Below are positions 33,839-42,422 of a DNA stretch of 64,000 bases, piece after piece. The position numbers and the translations under genes were made by a program. The notes beneath the pieces are model-generated. The model was not told the origin of the DNA. It searched no databases and saw only the letters and a program-made list of their open reading frames with translations. This stretch comes from Blastomonas ursincola. Its GTDB lineage: Bacteria; Pseudomonadota; Alphaproteobacteria; Sphingomonadales; Sphingomonadaceae. The stretch's first letter is position 1. Each line of letters opens with the position of its first letter. Where the stretch lies: contig NZ_VDES01000002.1 in NCBI RefSeq assembly GCF_013607875.1, positions 327,638 through 391,637 of the forward strand, read 5' to 3'.

Positions 33839-35575
33839 ATGACCTTCACCGCACCGACCACCGAACAGCTGTTCGTCTTGAAGACGATCACCGGCATCGA
33901 AGAACTCGCAGGCCATGAGCGCTTTGCCGAGGCGACGCCCGATCTGGTCGAGGCGATCGTCGAGGGTGTGGGCGAATTTGCCGCTGGGGAATTCGCGCCG
34001 CTGTACCGGATCGGCGACACGGTCGGTGCGCGGCTGATCGACGGATCGGTGAAGATGCCCGAAGGCTACCGGGAGGCTTACCAGCATTATGTAGAAGCGG
34101 GTTGGAGTGCCTTGAGCGCGCCCGCCGATCATGGCGGCCAGGGCCTGCCGTTTTCTCTCGCCACCGTCGCGCTCGATTCGCTCGGCGCGGCGAACATGGC
34201 CTTCGCGCTCTGCCCGATCCTCACCGTCGGCGCGATCGAGGCGCTGCACCATCATGGCAGCGATCAACAGAAGGCGCTGTACCTGCCGAAACTGTCGACC
34301 GGCGAGTGGACCGGCACGATGAACCTCACCGAACCGCAGGCGGGCAGCGATGTCGGCGCCCTGCGCGCGACCGCGACGCCGCGCGGGGATGGCACCTATG
34401 CGATCCGCGGGCAGAAGATCTACATCTCGTTCGGCGATCATGACATGGCCGACAACATCATCCATCTGGTGCTTGCGCGCACCCCCGGTGCGCCTGCAGG
34501 GACCAAGGGCATCTCGCTGTTCCTGGTGCCCAAATACCGGCTCGATGCAGACGGCAATCCGGGCGAGGCGAACGGCATCAAGACCGTGTCGATCGAGCAC
34601 AAGATGGGCATCAACGCCTCGCCCACCTGCGTGCTGCAGTTCGGCGAGGAAGGCGAGAGCATCGGCGAGCTGATCGGCCCCGAATTCGGCGGCATGCGCG
34701 CGATGTTCACGATGATGAACAATGCGCGGCTCAATGTCGGGCTGCAGGGCGTCCAGATTGCCGAGGGCGCGACGCAAAAGGCGCTGTGGTTCGCGCGCGA
34801 GCGCGTCCAGTCGGCGCGCGCAGGCGCAGGGCGCGATCCGGTCGCGATCATCGAGCATCCCGATGTCCGCCGCATGCTGCTGCGCATGAAGGCGGGGACC
34901 GAGGCGATCCGCGCGCTGCTCTATTATGCCTCGGGCCAAGTCGATCGCGCGAACCTCGGCGTGCCCGGCGCGCGCGAGATGGTCGATCTGCTGACCCCGC
35001 TCGCCAAGACCTATGGCACCGATCTGGGCAGCGAGATCGCCTCGCTCGGCGTGCAGATTCACGGCGGCATGGGCTATGTCGAAGAGACCGGTGCGGCGCA
35101 ATATTATCGCGATATCCGCATCGCGCAGATCTACGAGGGCACCAACGGCATCCAGGCGGCCGACCTGGTCGGGCGCAAGCTCGGCATGGCGGGCGGCGAT
35201 GTCGTGCGCGGCCTGATCGCCGAGGTCCAGGCCGATGCAGGCAACCACCCTGCGCTGGCCTCGCTCGCCGGCGATGTCGCGGAAGTGACCGAATATATGG
35301 TCGGCGCGAATGTCGATGACCGGCTGGCGGGCAGCTATCCCTATTGCACGATGATGGCCGTGATGACCGCAGGCTGGCTGATGCTCAGGCAGAGCCACGC
35401 CGCGCAGGCGATGCTCGATGCGGCAGAGGGGAATGCCGAGTTCCTGAAAGCCAAGCTGGTGACCACGCGCTTCTACCTCGAGCGCATGGTGCCCGAGGCG
35501 AGCGGCCTCAAGGCGGCGGCGATGGCGGGTGCGGACCTGCTCTACGCGCTCGACGCCGAGGCGCTGGCGGCTTGA
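33839..35575 (+). CDS. Acyl-CoA dehydrogenase, long (DmdC-like) type
   Basis: 578 residues, about 190 longer than ordinary acyl-CoA dehydrogenases because of an N-terminal extension and a C-terminal helical domain, as in DmdC and related proteins. Core motifs are MNLTEPQAGSDVGALR, KIYISFGDHD and the catalytic Glu433 in IYEGTNGIQAADL. It should oxidise an acyl-CoA with FAD. The DmdC group acts on 3-methylmercaptopropionyl-CoA, but many homologues serve ordinary or aromatic fatty acid oxidation, and no other dmd gene adjoins. Stand-alone gene. Confidence 0.9.
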   Translation: MTFTAPTTEQLFVLKTITGIEELAGHERFAEATPDLVEAIVEGVGEFAAGEFAPLYRIGDTVGARLIDGSVKMPEGYREAYQHYVEAGWSALSAPADHGGQGLPFSLATVALDSLGAANMAFALCPILTVGAIEALHHHGSDQQKALYLPKLSTGEWTGTMNLTEPQAGSDVGALRATATPRGDGTYAIRGQKIYISFGDHDMADNIIHLVLARTPGAPAGTKGISLFLVPKYRLDADGNPGEANGIKTVSIEHKMGINASPTCVLQFGEEGESIGELIGPEFGGMRAMFTMMNNARLNVGLQGVQIAEGATQKALWFARERVQSARAGAGRDPVAIIEHPDVRRMLLRMKAGTEAIRALLYYASGQVDRANLGVPGAREMVDLLTPLAKTYGTDLGSEIASLGVQIHGGMGYVEETGAAQYYRDIRIAQIYEGTNGIQAADLVGRKLGMAGGDVVRGLIAEVQADAGNHPALASLAGDVAEVTEYMVGANVDDRLAGSYPYCTMMAVMTAGWLMLRQSHAAQAMLDAAEGNAEFLKAKLVTTRFYLERMVPEASGLKAAAMAGADLLYALDAEALAA

Positions 35576-35601
35576 GCGGTTGGTGAGCGCAACCTCCACG
35601 G

Positions 35602-35731
35602 CCGTTTGTCCCGAGCGTGTCGAGGGACGTATGCCCGAACGGTACCGAGTACGTCCCTCGACATGAGCCAAGGGCTCATGTTTATCCTGAGCGACGCCGA
35701 GAGGCGGCGTTGAAGGGCTCGGGACAAACGG
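35602..35731. repeat. 130-base palindromic element
   Basis: Terminal inverted repeats CCGTTTGTCCCGAG (35602-35615) and CTCGGGACAAACGG (35718-35731) enclose a second pair, GTCGAGGGACGTA/TACGTCCCTCGAC (35619-35631/35650-35662), and a third, ATGAGCC/GGCTCAT (35663-35669/35673-35679). Such nested arms without a coding frame suggest a MITE or extragenic palindrome. It lies between two rightward genes. Confidence 0.75.
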
Positions 35732-35747
35732 GTAGGGGTACCCGGTC

Positions 35748-36581
35748 ATGGATGAAACTGAGCTTATAGCCCGCATCGCGGCCGCGCTTGAGCGCCTTGC
35801 GCCGCCGCCGGTGCAGATGGCGGACTGGACCGCGCACCCGGCCTATGTGTGGAGCGCGCGCGGGGCCGAGGCCGTGCTTGAGCTGAAGGCCGTCCCGCTC
35901 GAGCGCTTGCGCGGCATCGACGCGCAAAAGGCGAGCTTCGTGGAAAATGTCCGCCGCCATGCCGCCGGCCAGGCGGCGCATGACGTGCTGCTCTGGGGAT
36001 CGCGCGGCATGGGCAAGTCGGCTTTGGTCAAGGCAGCGGTCGCCGATGCGCAGGTCTCGGGTGCGCCGCTCGCGCTCGTCCAGACCGGGGGCGAGCCCGA
36101 TGCGCTGACCGGGCTGCCCGCCTTGTTCGCCGCACTGGGAGCGGTCGAGCGCCGTTTCCTGGTGTTCATCGACGATATCGGCTTTGACGGTCCCGAAGCC
36201 GCCAGCGCCGCGCGCTCGCTGCGGTCGCTGCTCGAAGGCGGAGCGATGGCGCGTCCGGCCAATGCCCGGCTCGCGGTTACCTCGAACCGCCGCGCTATTG
36301 TCGAGCGATCGATGGCCGAACAGGACGATCCGATCAATCCGCGCGACGCGGTCGACGATCGGCTGGCGCTCGCCGACCGGTTCGGGCTGAGCCTCGGCTT
36401 TCCCGCCTGCGACCAGAATGCCTATCTCGCGATCATCGCCGGTTATGCTGATGCTCTTGGGCTCGATTTCGACCCCGAGGAAGCGCTGCTCTGGGCGCGG
36501 CAGCGCGGCGCGCGCTCTGGCCGGATCGCCTGGCATTATGTCACCGAACTGGCGGGCCGCGCGGGCCGCTCGCTCGATTGA
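35748..36581 (+). CDS. DUF815-family AAA ATPase
   Basis: 277 residues. P-loop NTPase with Walker A LLWGSRGMGKSALVKA and Walker B FLVFIDDIGF, followed by a SNRR sensor segment. This matches the DUF815 group of small AAA-type ATPases common in Proteobacteria, whose role is not known. The ATG is 16 bases after a 130-base palindromic element; no strong ribosome site. Possibly co-transcribed with the downstream GST-like gene (11-base gap). Confidence 0.88.
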   Translation: MDETELIARIAAALERLAPPPVQMADWTAHPAYVWSARGAEAVLELKAVPLERLRGIDAQKASFVENVRRHAAGQAAHDVLLWGSRGMGKSALVKAAVADAQVSGAPLALVQTGGEPDALTGLPALFAALGAVERRFLVFIDDIGFDGPEAASAARSLRSLLEGGAMARPANARLAVTSNRRAIVERSMAEQDDPINPRDAVDDRLALADRFGLSLGFPACDQNAYLAIIAGYADALGLDFDPEEALLWARQRGARSGRIAWHYVTELAGRAGRSLD

Positions 36582-36592
36582 TCACCTGCGGC

Positions 36593-37225
36593 ATGACGGC
36601 GCTGCCGATCCTCTACAGCTTCCGACGCTGTCCGTTCGCGATGCGCGCGCGCATGGCGCTGCTGGTGAGCGGCCGGAGTGTCGAGCTGCGCGAGATCCTG
36701 CTGCGCGCCAAGCCGCAGGCGATGCTCGACGCCTCGCCCAAGGGCACGGTACCGGTGCTGGTGCTTCCCGATACCCGAGTGATCGACCAGAGCCTCGATA
36801 TCATGCGCTGGGCGCTGGCGCGGCACGATCCCGAGGGCTGGCTGCGGGGCGACGATGCGGAGCTGATCGAGCGCTTCGACGGCCCGTTCAAGCACCATCT
36901 TGACCGCTACAAATATCCGGGCCGCCATGGCAGCGACCCGATCGAGCATCGCACGGCGGGGCTGGAGCATCTGGAATCGCTCGAACAGCGTCTTGCCGCC
37001 AGCGCGTTCCTGTGCGGATCGACCCGGACGCTCGCCGACATCGCGCTCTTCCCGTTCATCCGCCAGTTCGCCGCGACCGACCAGGCCTGGTTCGATGCGC
37101 AGCCGCTGCCGCAGATGCACGGCTGGCTGGCAGGACTGATCGGTTCGGACCTGTTCGCATCCGTAATGCTGCGGCTTCCCCCGTGGCAGCCGGGCGATGC
37201 GCCTACCGTGTTTGCCACCGGTTAA
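36593..37225 (+). CDS. Glutathione S-transferase-like protein
   Basis: 210 residues from the ATG at 36593. The N-terminal thioredoxin-like domain begins ILYSFRRCPFAMRARMAL, with a CPF motif like omega-class GSTs and glutaredoxin 2, so the active residue is probably Cys. KGTVPVLVLPD and VIDQSLDIM follow as the glutathione-binding loop. The C-terminal helical domain has the capping-box segment STRTLADIALFPFIRQ. Likely a glutathione-dependent thiol transferase or reductase. Confidence 0.85.
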   Translation: MTALPILYSFRRCPFAMRARMALLVSGRSVELREILLRAKPQAMLDASPKGTVPVLVLPDTRVIDQSLDIMRWALARHDPEGWLRGDDAELIERFDGPFKHHLDRYKYPGRHGSDPIEHRTAGLEHLESLEQRLAASAFLCGSTRTLADIALFPFIRQFAATDQAWFDAQPLPQMHGWLAGLIGSDLFASVMLRLPPWQPGDAPTVFATG

Positions 37226-37250
37226 CCGGCCCGTGCTAGGTCCTGCCGCC

Positions 37251-38177
37251 ATGCTGACCCGCTTTCTGCCCTATCGCCTGCAAACGCGCCTGGACAACTG
37301 GCGTCACGATCGGGCTTGTCGCCCGGTGCTGGAAACCGCGCCGATCCGTCCAGCCAATGACGGGCTTGTCATCTTCTCGATGATGGGGACGGCGGTGCTG
37401 CTGCCCTATCTGGTGGCGGTCAAGTCCTTCTGGGGGCAGTTGCGGCGGGGGCGCATCGTCATCCTGTCCGATGGCACGCTCACCACCGAAGACCGCGCGG
37501 TGCTCGCCTGGCATTGCGGCAAGCCCGAGATCATCGATATCGCCGATGTCGACCATAACGGCTTCCCAGCGGGCGGTGCCTGGGAGCGGTTCCTGTCGAT
37601 CCTCGACCGGCGCGGCGACGATTATGTCATCCAGCTCGACAGCGACACGGTGACCCTGGGGCGTCCCGATGTCGTGGCGGATGCCATTGCCGCCAATCGC
37701 AGCTTTACCCTGCTTGGCGGTCCCGAATGGGACATCGGCGTCAAGACCTGTACCGACTATGTCCCGCCCGCGCCCGACAATCCGGGCGAGGCACGGCACA
37801 TCCAGTCGCGGATGGAACGCGCGCTTGCCAGCATCCAGGGCGCCGAGCGCCATGGCTATATCCGCGGCTGCGCAGGCTTTGCCGGCTTCGCGCGCGGCGG
37901 CAACGGGCGCGAGACCGCGCGCTTCTTCCATGACGAGATGGCGCGGCTGCTGGGCCACGCGGCGATGGCCGAATGGGGCAGCGAGCAGGTGACCTCCAGC
38001 TTCGTGGTCGCGAACGATCCGGATCCCGTACTGCTGCCCTATCGCCAGTACGGCAATTACTGGGCCGAGCCCTGGGATGCCGATTGCCGCTTCATGCATT
38101 TTGTCGGCGCGCACCGTCATGACGGCACCGCCTATCGCGATGCGACGCGTGCCGCGCTTGCGCAGATGGACCGCTGA
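37251..38177 (+). CDS. Glycosyltransferase-like protein
   Basis: 308 residues from the ATG at 37251. The sequence has an LSDG segment and IQLDSDTVTLG, a DxD-type motif resembling those of GT-A fold glycosyltransferases, and a GCAGFAGFARGGNGRE loop that could bind a diphosphate. No membrane spans. I do not recognise a specific family or sugar donor, and no surface-polysaccharide genes are adjacent. Function is therefore tentative. Confidence 0.7.
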   Translation: MLTRFLPYRLQTRLDNWRHDRACRPVLETAPIRPANDGLVIFSMMGTAVLLPYLVAVKSFWGQLRRGRIVILSDGTLTTEDRAVLAWHCGKPEIIDIADVDHNGFPAGGAWERFLSILDRRGDDYVIQLDSDTVTLGRPDVVADAIAANRSFTLLGGPEWDIGVKTCTDYVPPAPDNPGEARHIQSRMERALASIQGAERHGYIRGCAGFAGFARGGNGRETARFFHDEMARLLGHAAMAEWGSEQVTSSFVVANDPDPVLLPYRQYGNYWAEPWDADCRFMHFVGAHRHDGTAYRDATRAALAQMDR

Positions 38178-38236
38178 GCGCCGGTCTTCGACCGACAGCA
38201 CTGGACAGCGCCGCTTCGCACCCCGATAGCGGCACC

Positions 38237-39175
38237 ATGGCCAGCACCCCCGCCCCGCTTACCGTTGCCCCGCGCGCGCCGCTGCTGGCCTTTGTCGCCT
38301 GTGCCGGCGGCATGATGTTCTTCGGCGCCATGGACAGCGCGATGAAGGCGGTGACGATCGATATCGGCGTGATCGCGGCCTTGTTCTGGCGCTGCCTGAT
38401 CGGTTCGGCGCTGGCAGGCGCGTTGTTCTGGTGGAAGGGCAACCGGCGGCTGCCGCGCGGCGCGGCGCTGCGGCTGCATCTGCTGCGCGGCACGGTGGTG
38501 GCAGGCATGGCGGTGCTGTTCTTCTGGGGGCTGGCACGCACGCCGATGGCCGAGACCGTGGCGATCACCTTCATCGCGCCGATCATCGCGCTGTTTCTCG
38601 CTGCGGTGCTGCTCAAAGAACGGATCGGGCGCGGCGCGGTGCTCGCATCGGTGCTCGGCTTTGGCGGGGTGCTGGTGATCGCCGCCGGCCGTCTCGGCTG
38701 GCTGGGCGGAGATGCGGTCGCCGACCAGGGCGAGGCCGGGTGGCAGGGCATCGCCGCGATCATGGCGTCGGCAGTGCTCTATGCCTGGAACCTGATCCTG
38801 CAGCGCCAGCAGGCGCAGATCGCTAGCCCGCAGGAAATCGTGCTGGTGCAGAATGTCATCATGGGCTTTTGGTTCGGCCTCGCCATGCCCTTTGCCGGTG
38901 CGGCGATGCCGGGCGACGCCGCGATGGCCGCGCCGATCGGCTGGGGCCTGCTGACGCTGGCGGCGATGCTGGCAATCCTGTCGCTCTCGCTGCTCTCCTG
39001 GGCCTATGCCCGCGCCGAGGCACAAGCGCTGGTGCCGCTCGAATATTCGATGTTCATCTGGGGCGCGCTGTTCGGTTGGCTGATCTTCAACGAGACGATC
39101 GGCTGGACGACGCTGGCAGGCGCGGCGCTGATCGTTACCGGCTGCTGGCAGGTGGCACGGCGGCAGGCCAGTTGA
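38237..39175 (+). CDS. EamA-family (DMT) transporter
   Basis: 312 residues with ten predicted membrane spans in two five-helix EamA repeats; the repeats' conserved ends are seen in AETVAITFIAPIIALFLAAV (first) and ALVPLEYSMFIWGALFGWLI (second). Inner-membrane drug/metabolite transporter; substrate cannot be inferred. Spacing of 59 bases from the preceding gene leaves co-transcription open. Confidence 0.88.
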   Translation: MASTPAPLTVAPRAPLLAFVACAGGMMFFGAMDSAMKAVTIDIGVIAALFWRCLIGSALAGALFWWKGNRRLPRGAALRLHLLRGTVVAGMAVLFFWGLARTPMAETVAITFIAPIIALFLAAVLLKERIGRGAVLASVLGFGGVLVIAAGRLGWLGGDAVADQGEAGWQGIAAIMASAVLYAWNLILQRQQAQIASPQEIVLVQNVIMGFWFGLAMPFAGAAMPGDAAMAAPIGWGLLTLAAMLAILSLSLLSWAYARAEAQALVPLEYSMFIWGALFGWLIFNETIGWTTLAGAALIVTGCWQVARRQAS

Positions 39176-39283
39176 CGACCCGCCGCACCCCGAGACAGTT
39201 CGCGCTTTCCCCGTCGCCCCATTGTGGCTAGGCAGAATCGGGGACAATCTTCAAATTCGATAGACGGGACACGGGCGCAGGGC

Positions 39284-40519
39284 ATGACACGGATTTTGCT
39301 GGGGGTGGCAGGCATTGCGCTGATCCTGTCGATCGCATTGCTGCTCTCAAACAATCGCCGCGCCATCCGGCTGCGCGTGGTCGGCGCCGCCTTTGCGCTG
39401 CAGGCCGGCATCGCGGTGCTGGTGCTCTATGTGCCCGCCGGTCGCACCGCGATACAGGCGATGTCGCGCGGCGTTTCCAACCTGCTCGGCTATGCGCAGG
39501 CGGGCACCAACTTCATCTTCGGTCCGCTGGCCAGCCCCGATGTCGGCGGCAACAGCTTTGCCATCGCCGCGCTGCCGGTGATCATCTTCTTCTCGGCGCT
39601 CGTCTCGATCCTCTATTATCTCGGTATCATGCAGCGCGTGATCCAGTGGGTCGGCGGCGGCATCGAGAAGCTGATCGGCATCTCCAAGGTCGAAAGCCTG
39701 TGCGCGGCGGCAAACATCTTTGTCGGGCAGAGCGAATCGCCGCTGGTCATCCGCCCCTATCTCGCCGCCCTGAAGCCCGCGCAGTTGTTCACGGTGATGA
39801 GCGTTGGCATGGCCGGCGTTGCCGGCACGATCCTCGCCGCCTATGCCGCGATGGGCATCCGCATCGACTATCTGCTCGCCGCGGCCTTCATGTCCGCGCC
39901 GGGCGGCATCCTGATGGCCAAGATCATCATGCCCGACGATCCGGCGGATATCAGCAGCGAGGCGGTGATGCCGCTCGATGTCGAATATGAGGAAGAGCGC
40001 CCCGCCAATGTCATCATGGCCGCCGCGATGGGCGCGCAGACCGGCGTCAAGCTGGCGGTCGCGGTCGGCGCTATGGTGCTCGCCTTTGTCGCGCTGGTCG
40101 CGCTCGCCAACGGCATTTTCGGCGGCATCGGCGGCTGGTTCGGCCAGCCCGATCTCTCTTTCCAGCAGGTCGTGGGATATGTCTTCGCCCCCGTCATGTA
40201 CCTGATCGGCGTGCCCTGGGACGAGGCGCTGCGCGCAGGCGGGCTGTTCGGTACCAAGATCGTGCTCAACGAATTCGTCGCGTTCATCGAGCTGAGCAAG
40301 CCCGAGGCCGGGCTATCGGCGCGGACGGTCGCAATCATCACCTTCGCCCTGTGCGGCTTTGCCAATTTCTCGTCGATCGCGATCCAGATGGCGGTGACCG
40401 GCGGCCTCGCGCCCAGCCAGCGCCCAATGATCGCGCGGCTTGGCCTCAAGGCGCTCGCCGCAGGCAGCCTGGCGAACCTGATGAGCGCGGCGCTGGCGGG
40501 CCTGCTGATCACGGTGTGA
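39284..40519 (+). CDS. Concentrative nucleoside transporter (NupC/CNT family)
   Basis: 411 residues from the ATG at 39284; an earlier start at 39224 adds a hydrophilic leader. Sodium- or proton-driven nucleoside uptake across the inner membrane. CNT hallmarks are AANIFVGQSESPL and GTKIVLNEFVAF (the GxKxxxNEFVA signature), plus the hydrophobic C-terminal NupC domain. About nine spans. The small membrane gene 4 bases downstream is probably co-transcribed. Confidence 0.92.
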   Translation: MTRILLGVAGIALILSIALLLSNNRRAIRLRVVGAAFALQAGIAVLVLYVPAGRTAIQAMSRGVSNLLGYAQAGTNFIFGPLASPDVGGNSFAIAALPVIIFFSALVSILYYLGIMQRVIQWVGGGIEKLIGISKVESLCAAANIFVGQSESPLVIRPYLAALKPAQLFTVMSVGMAGVAGTILAAYAAMGIRIDYLLAAAFMSAPGGILMAKIIMPDDPADISSEAVMPLDVEYEEERPANVIMAAAMGAQTGVKLAVAVGAMVLAFVALVALANGIFGGIGGWFGQPDLSFQQVVGYVFAPVMYLIGVPWDEALRAGGLFGTKIVLNEFVAFIELSKPEAGLSARTVAIITFALCGFANFSSIAIQMAVTGGLAPSQRPMIARLGLKALAAGSLANLMSAALAGLLITV

Positions 40520-40523
40520 GGCG

Positions 40524-40934
40524 ATGCGCCGTCCCGCTCTTGTTGCAGGACTGCGCTACGGCCTGGAAGCCTTCGCCCTCGGGTTCATCCTGGGTATAAT
40601 TCGAACCATGATCGTCGCACCCGCAATCGGGGCATCAGCGGCCGTGATGATCGAGTTCCCCTTGCTGCTGCTGGCCATGGCCTGGCGAGCACGGACGATT
40701 GTCCGGCGGCCACCCGAGCTTTCAGGCACCGGAAACCTGGTCGTCATGGGGCTCACCGGATCGATCGTGCTGATGTTCGCCGAACTGCTGCTGGGCCTGG
40801 CCCTGGGGATCAATGCCCGGCAATGGTATGACGATCTTTTCCACATGCCCGGGATCGCCGGACTTGCGGGACAGGGGCCATTGGCGCTGTTCCCGCTGCT
40901 GTTCGGCAGGCGAAAGCCGATCAGGGCTGGGTGA
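40524..40934 (+). CDS. Small integral membrane protein downstream of nupC
   Basis: 136 residues with about three to four hydrophobic spans (near 9-30, 38-52, 72-94) and a basic loop. Starts 4 bases after the nucleoside transporter stop, suggesting translational coupling. I recognise no named family. Its last 14 bases overlap the convergent acidic-protein gene. Confidence 0.75.
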   Translation: MRRPALVAGLRYGLEAFALGFILGIIRTMIVAPAIGASAAVMIEFPLLLLAMAWRARTIVRRPPELSGTGNLVVMGLTGSIVLMFAELLLGLALGINARQWYDDLFHMPGIAGLAGQGPLALFPLLFGRRKPIRAG

Positions 40935-41148
40935 AGGACGGCGGGTCCGAGGCGTCCATCGAATCGTCGAGCGCGTCGTCGAGCTCGTCTTCGCTGACAT
41001 TGTCCTTGTCGACATCGGGTTCGGTCGGCTTGTCGGAATCGCCCCCGGCCTGATCGTTCAGGCTCGATGTCTTGGCGCCTGCGCGCTGCGCGGTCTCTTC
41101 GGTGCAGTCGACGGGATCGGTCGGCTTGGGGGTCGGGGTATCGGTCAT
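40921..41148 (-). CDS. Small acidic protein of unknown function
   Basis: 75 residues, very rich in Asp, Glu, Pro and Thr with a repetitive DELDDALDDSMDASD region; probably disordered. A strong AAGGAGAG site 4 bases before the ATG supports expression. No known domain. The 3' end overlaps the convergent upstream gene by 14 bases. Confidence 0.7.
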   Translation of the reverse strand: MTDTPTPKPTDPVDCTEETAQRAGAKTSSLNDQAGGDSDKPTEPDVDKDNVSEDELDDALDDSMDASDPPSFTQP

Positions 41149-41199
41149 GGAACTCTCCTTGCTGCCCGGACTACGCCGGGCCGCGCAAGGCGGTTCCCG

Positions 41200-41526
41200 T
41201 CAGGCGACCCCGGCGCGCCGCAGCTCCGGCCCCAGCCTGCCGGTCAGCCACAGCGCCCACATGCGGCAATCCGCCGCGAGCGACCAGAGCGGATAGGTGA
41301 AGGTGGCGGGCCGGTTGCGCTCGATCCGCCAATGGCTGATCCAGGCGAAGAAATAGCCCGCCACCGGCATCATCGCGAACAGCAGGAAATTGCCGGTGAC
41401 AAGCGCCGCGAGCGCCAGCAGCACGACCAGCGACGTGCCCGTATAATGCCACGCGCGGGTCAGCGCCCGACTGTGTTCGCGCAGATAGAAGGGCCAGAAT
41501 TCGGCGAAGCTGGTGTAACGCTGCAT
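41200..41526 (-). CDS. DUF962/Mpo1-like membrane protein
   Basis: 108 residues from the ATG at 41526 with GGGAGA upstream. The start YTSFAEFWPFYLREHS and HYTGTSLVVLLAL, followed by GYFFAWISHWRIERNRPATF, are typical of the DUF962 family, whose yeast member Mpo1 is an iron-dependent dioxygenase in phytosphingosine alpha-oxidation; the histidines of that active site are present here (HSRA, HYTG, SHWRIE). About three spans. A link to sphingolipid metabolism is attractive in a sphingomonad but inferred. Confidence 0.85.
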   Translation of the reverse strand: MQRYTSFAEFWPFYLREHSRALTRAWHYTGTSLVVLLALAALVTGNFLLFAMMPVAGYFFAWISHWRIERNRPATFTYPLWSLAADCRMWALWLTGRLGPELRRAGVA

Positions 41527-41562
41527 CTCGATTGTCTCCCGCGGCCATGATAGCCACAGATC

Positions 41563-41967
41563 ATGTCCGCGATCCAGACCGACCTTCTCTTCGTCTACGG
41601 CACGCTGCGCCGGGGTAGCGATCATGAAAATGCGGCGCGTCTGTCAGCGGAAAGCGAATGGCTAGGCACGGGCACGCTGACCGGCACGCTCTACCGCGTC
41701 AGCTGGCACCCCGCGCTGGTGCTGGAGGGCGAGGACACCATCACCGGCGACCTGCTGCGCCTCACCGACCCCACCGCCAGCCTCCCCTGGCTCGACGCGT
41801 TCGAAAGCTGCGGCCCCGCCGACCCGCCCCCGCACGACTATCGCCGCGAGATCGCTGAGGTCTTGACGGCAAACGGCGCGGTGGAGGCAATGGTCTATGT
41901 CTGGAACTTGGGCGTCGAAGGACTGGAGCGGATGCCGGGCGGGGATTGGCTGGCGATTGCGCCATGA
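41563..41967 (+). CDS. Gamma-glutamylcyclotransferase-family protein
   Basis: 134 residues, single GGCT-fold domain. FVYGTLRRGSDHENA is the family's substrate-binding opening, and LPWLDAFESC has the catalytic-region DxFE. Enzymes of this fold cleave gamma-glutamyl amines or peptides to 5-oxoproline, but bacterial YtfP-type members are mostly uncharacterised. Overlaps the following acetyltransferase by 4 bases (ATGA). Confidence 0.85.
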   Translation: MSAIQTDLLFVYGTLRRGSDHENAARLSAESEWLGTGTLTGTLYRVSWHPALVLEGEDTITGDLLRLTDPTASLPWLDAFESCGPADPPPHDYRREIAEVLTANGAVEAMVYVWNLGVEGLERMPGGDWLAIAP

Positions 41968-42413
41968 TCGAGGTGCGCGTTCTGGGAAGCGACGAAGCGC
42001 AGGTCCTCGCCCATGTGGCAGCCGATGTCTTCGACAATCCGCTCGATCCGCAGCAGACTGCAGCCTTTCTCGCCGATCCGCGCCACCACATCGCGGTGGC
42101 AATCGGCGCCGGGCAGGTGGTCGGCTTTGCCTCGGGCGTCGACTATCTCCATCCCGACAAACCGCCCGAATTGTGGATCAACGAGGTCGGCGTGGCGCCG
42201 AGCCACCAGGGGCAAGGGCTGGCCAAGAGGCTGATGGCCTGTCTGCTCGCGCATGGCGAAACGCTCGGCTGCGCCAGCGCCTGGGTGCTGACCGAACAGG
42301 GCAATCGCCCGGCTCGGGCGCTGTACGAGGCAGCAGGCGGCGTGCGCGAGCCCGATGACAGCGACGCCGACGGGCAGGTGGTGCTTTATGCCTTCAGGAC
42401 TTCGATAGCCTGA
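41964..42413 (+). CDS. GNAT-family N-acetyltransferase
   Basis: 149 residues from the ATG at 41964. The acetyl-CoA-binding motif is INEVGVAPSHQGQGLAKRLM, followed by NRPARALYEAAGG. Size and pattern resemble AAC(3)-I-type acetyltransferases and many uncharacterised GNATs, so resistance should not be assumed. Translationally coupled to the GGCT gene by an ATGA overlap. Confidence 0.88.
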   Translation: MIEVRVLGSDEAQVLAHVAADVFDNPLDPQQTAAFLADPRHHIAVAIGAGQVVGFASGVDYLHPDKPPELWINEVGVAPSHQGQGLAKRLMACLLAHGETLGCASAWVLTEQGNRPARALYEAAGGVREPDDSDADGQVVLYAFRTSIA

Positions 42414-42422
42414 AGGGCAGCC

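Noticed and set aside
28954-35575. Possible DMSP demethylation cluster (AMP ligase plus DmdC-like dehydrogenase, with PCS for 3-hydroxypropionate/acryloyl-CoA)
   Set aside because: The ligase and dehydrogenase are separated by lgt, midA and tsaC, and lie on opposite strands. No dmdA, dmdD or DMSP lyase is present, and both families have many other roles.
41964-42413. Aminoglycoside resistance gene of the AAC(3)-I type
   Set aside because: Only the general GNAT acetyl-CoA motif and size support it. Coupling to a GGCT gene and lack of mobility signs argue for an ordinary metabolic acetyltransferase.
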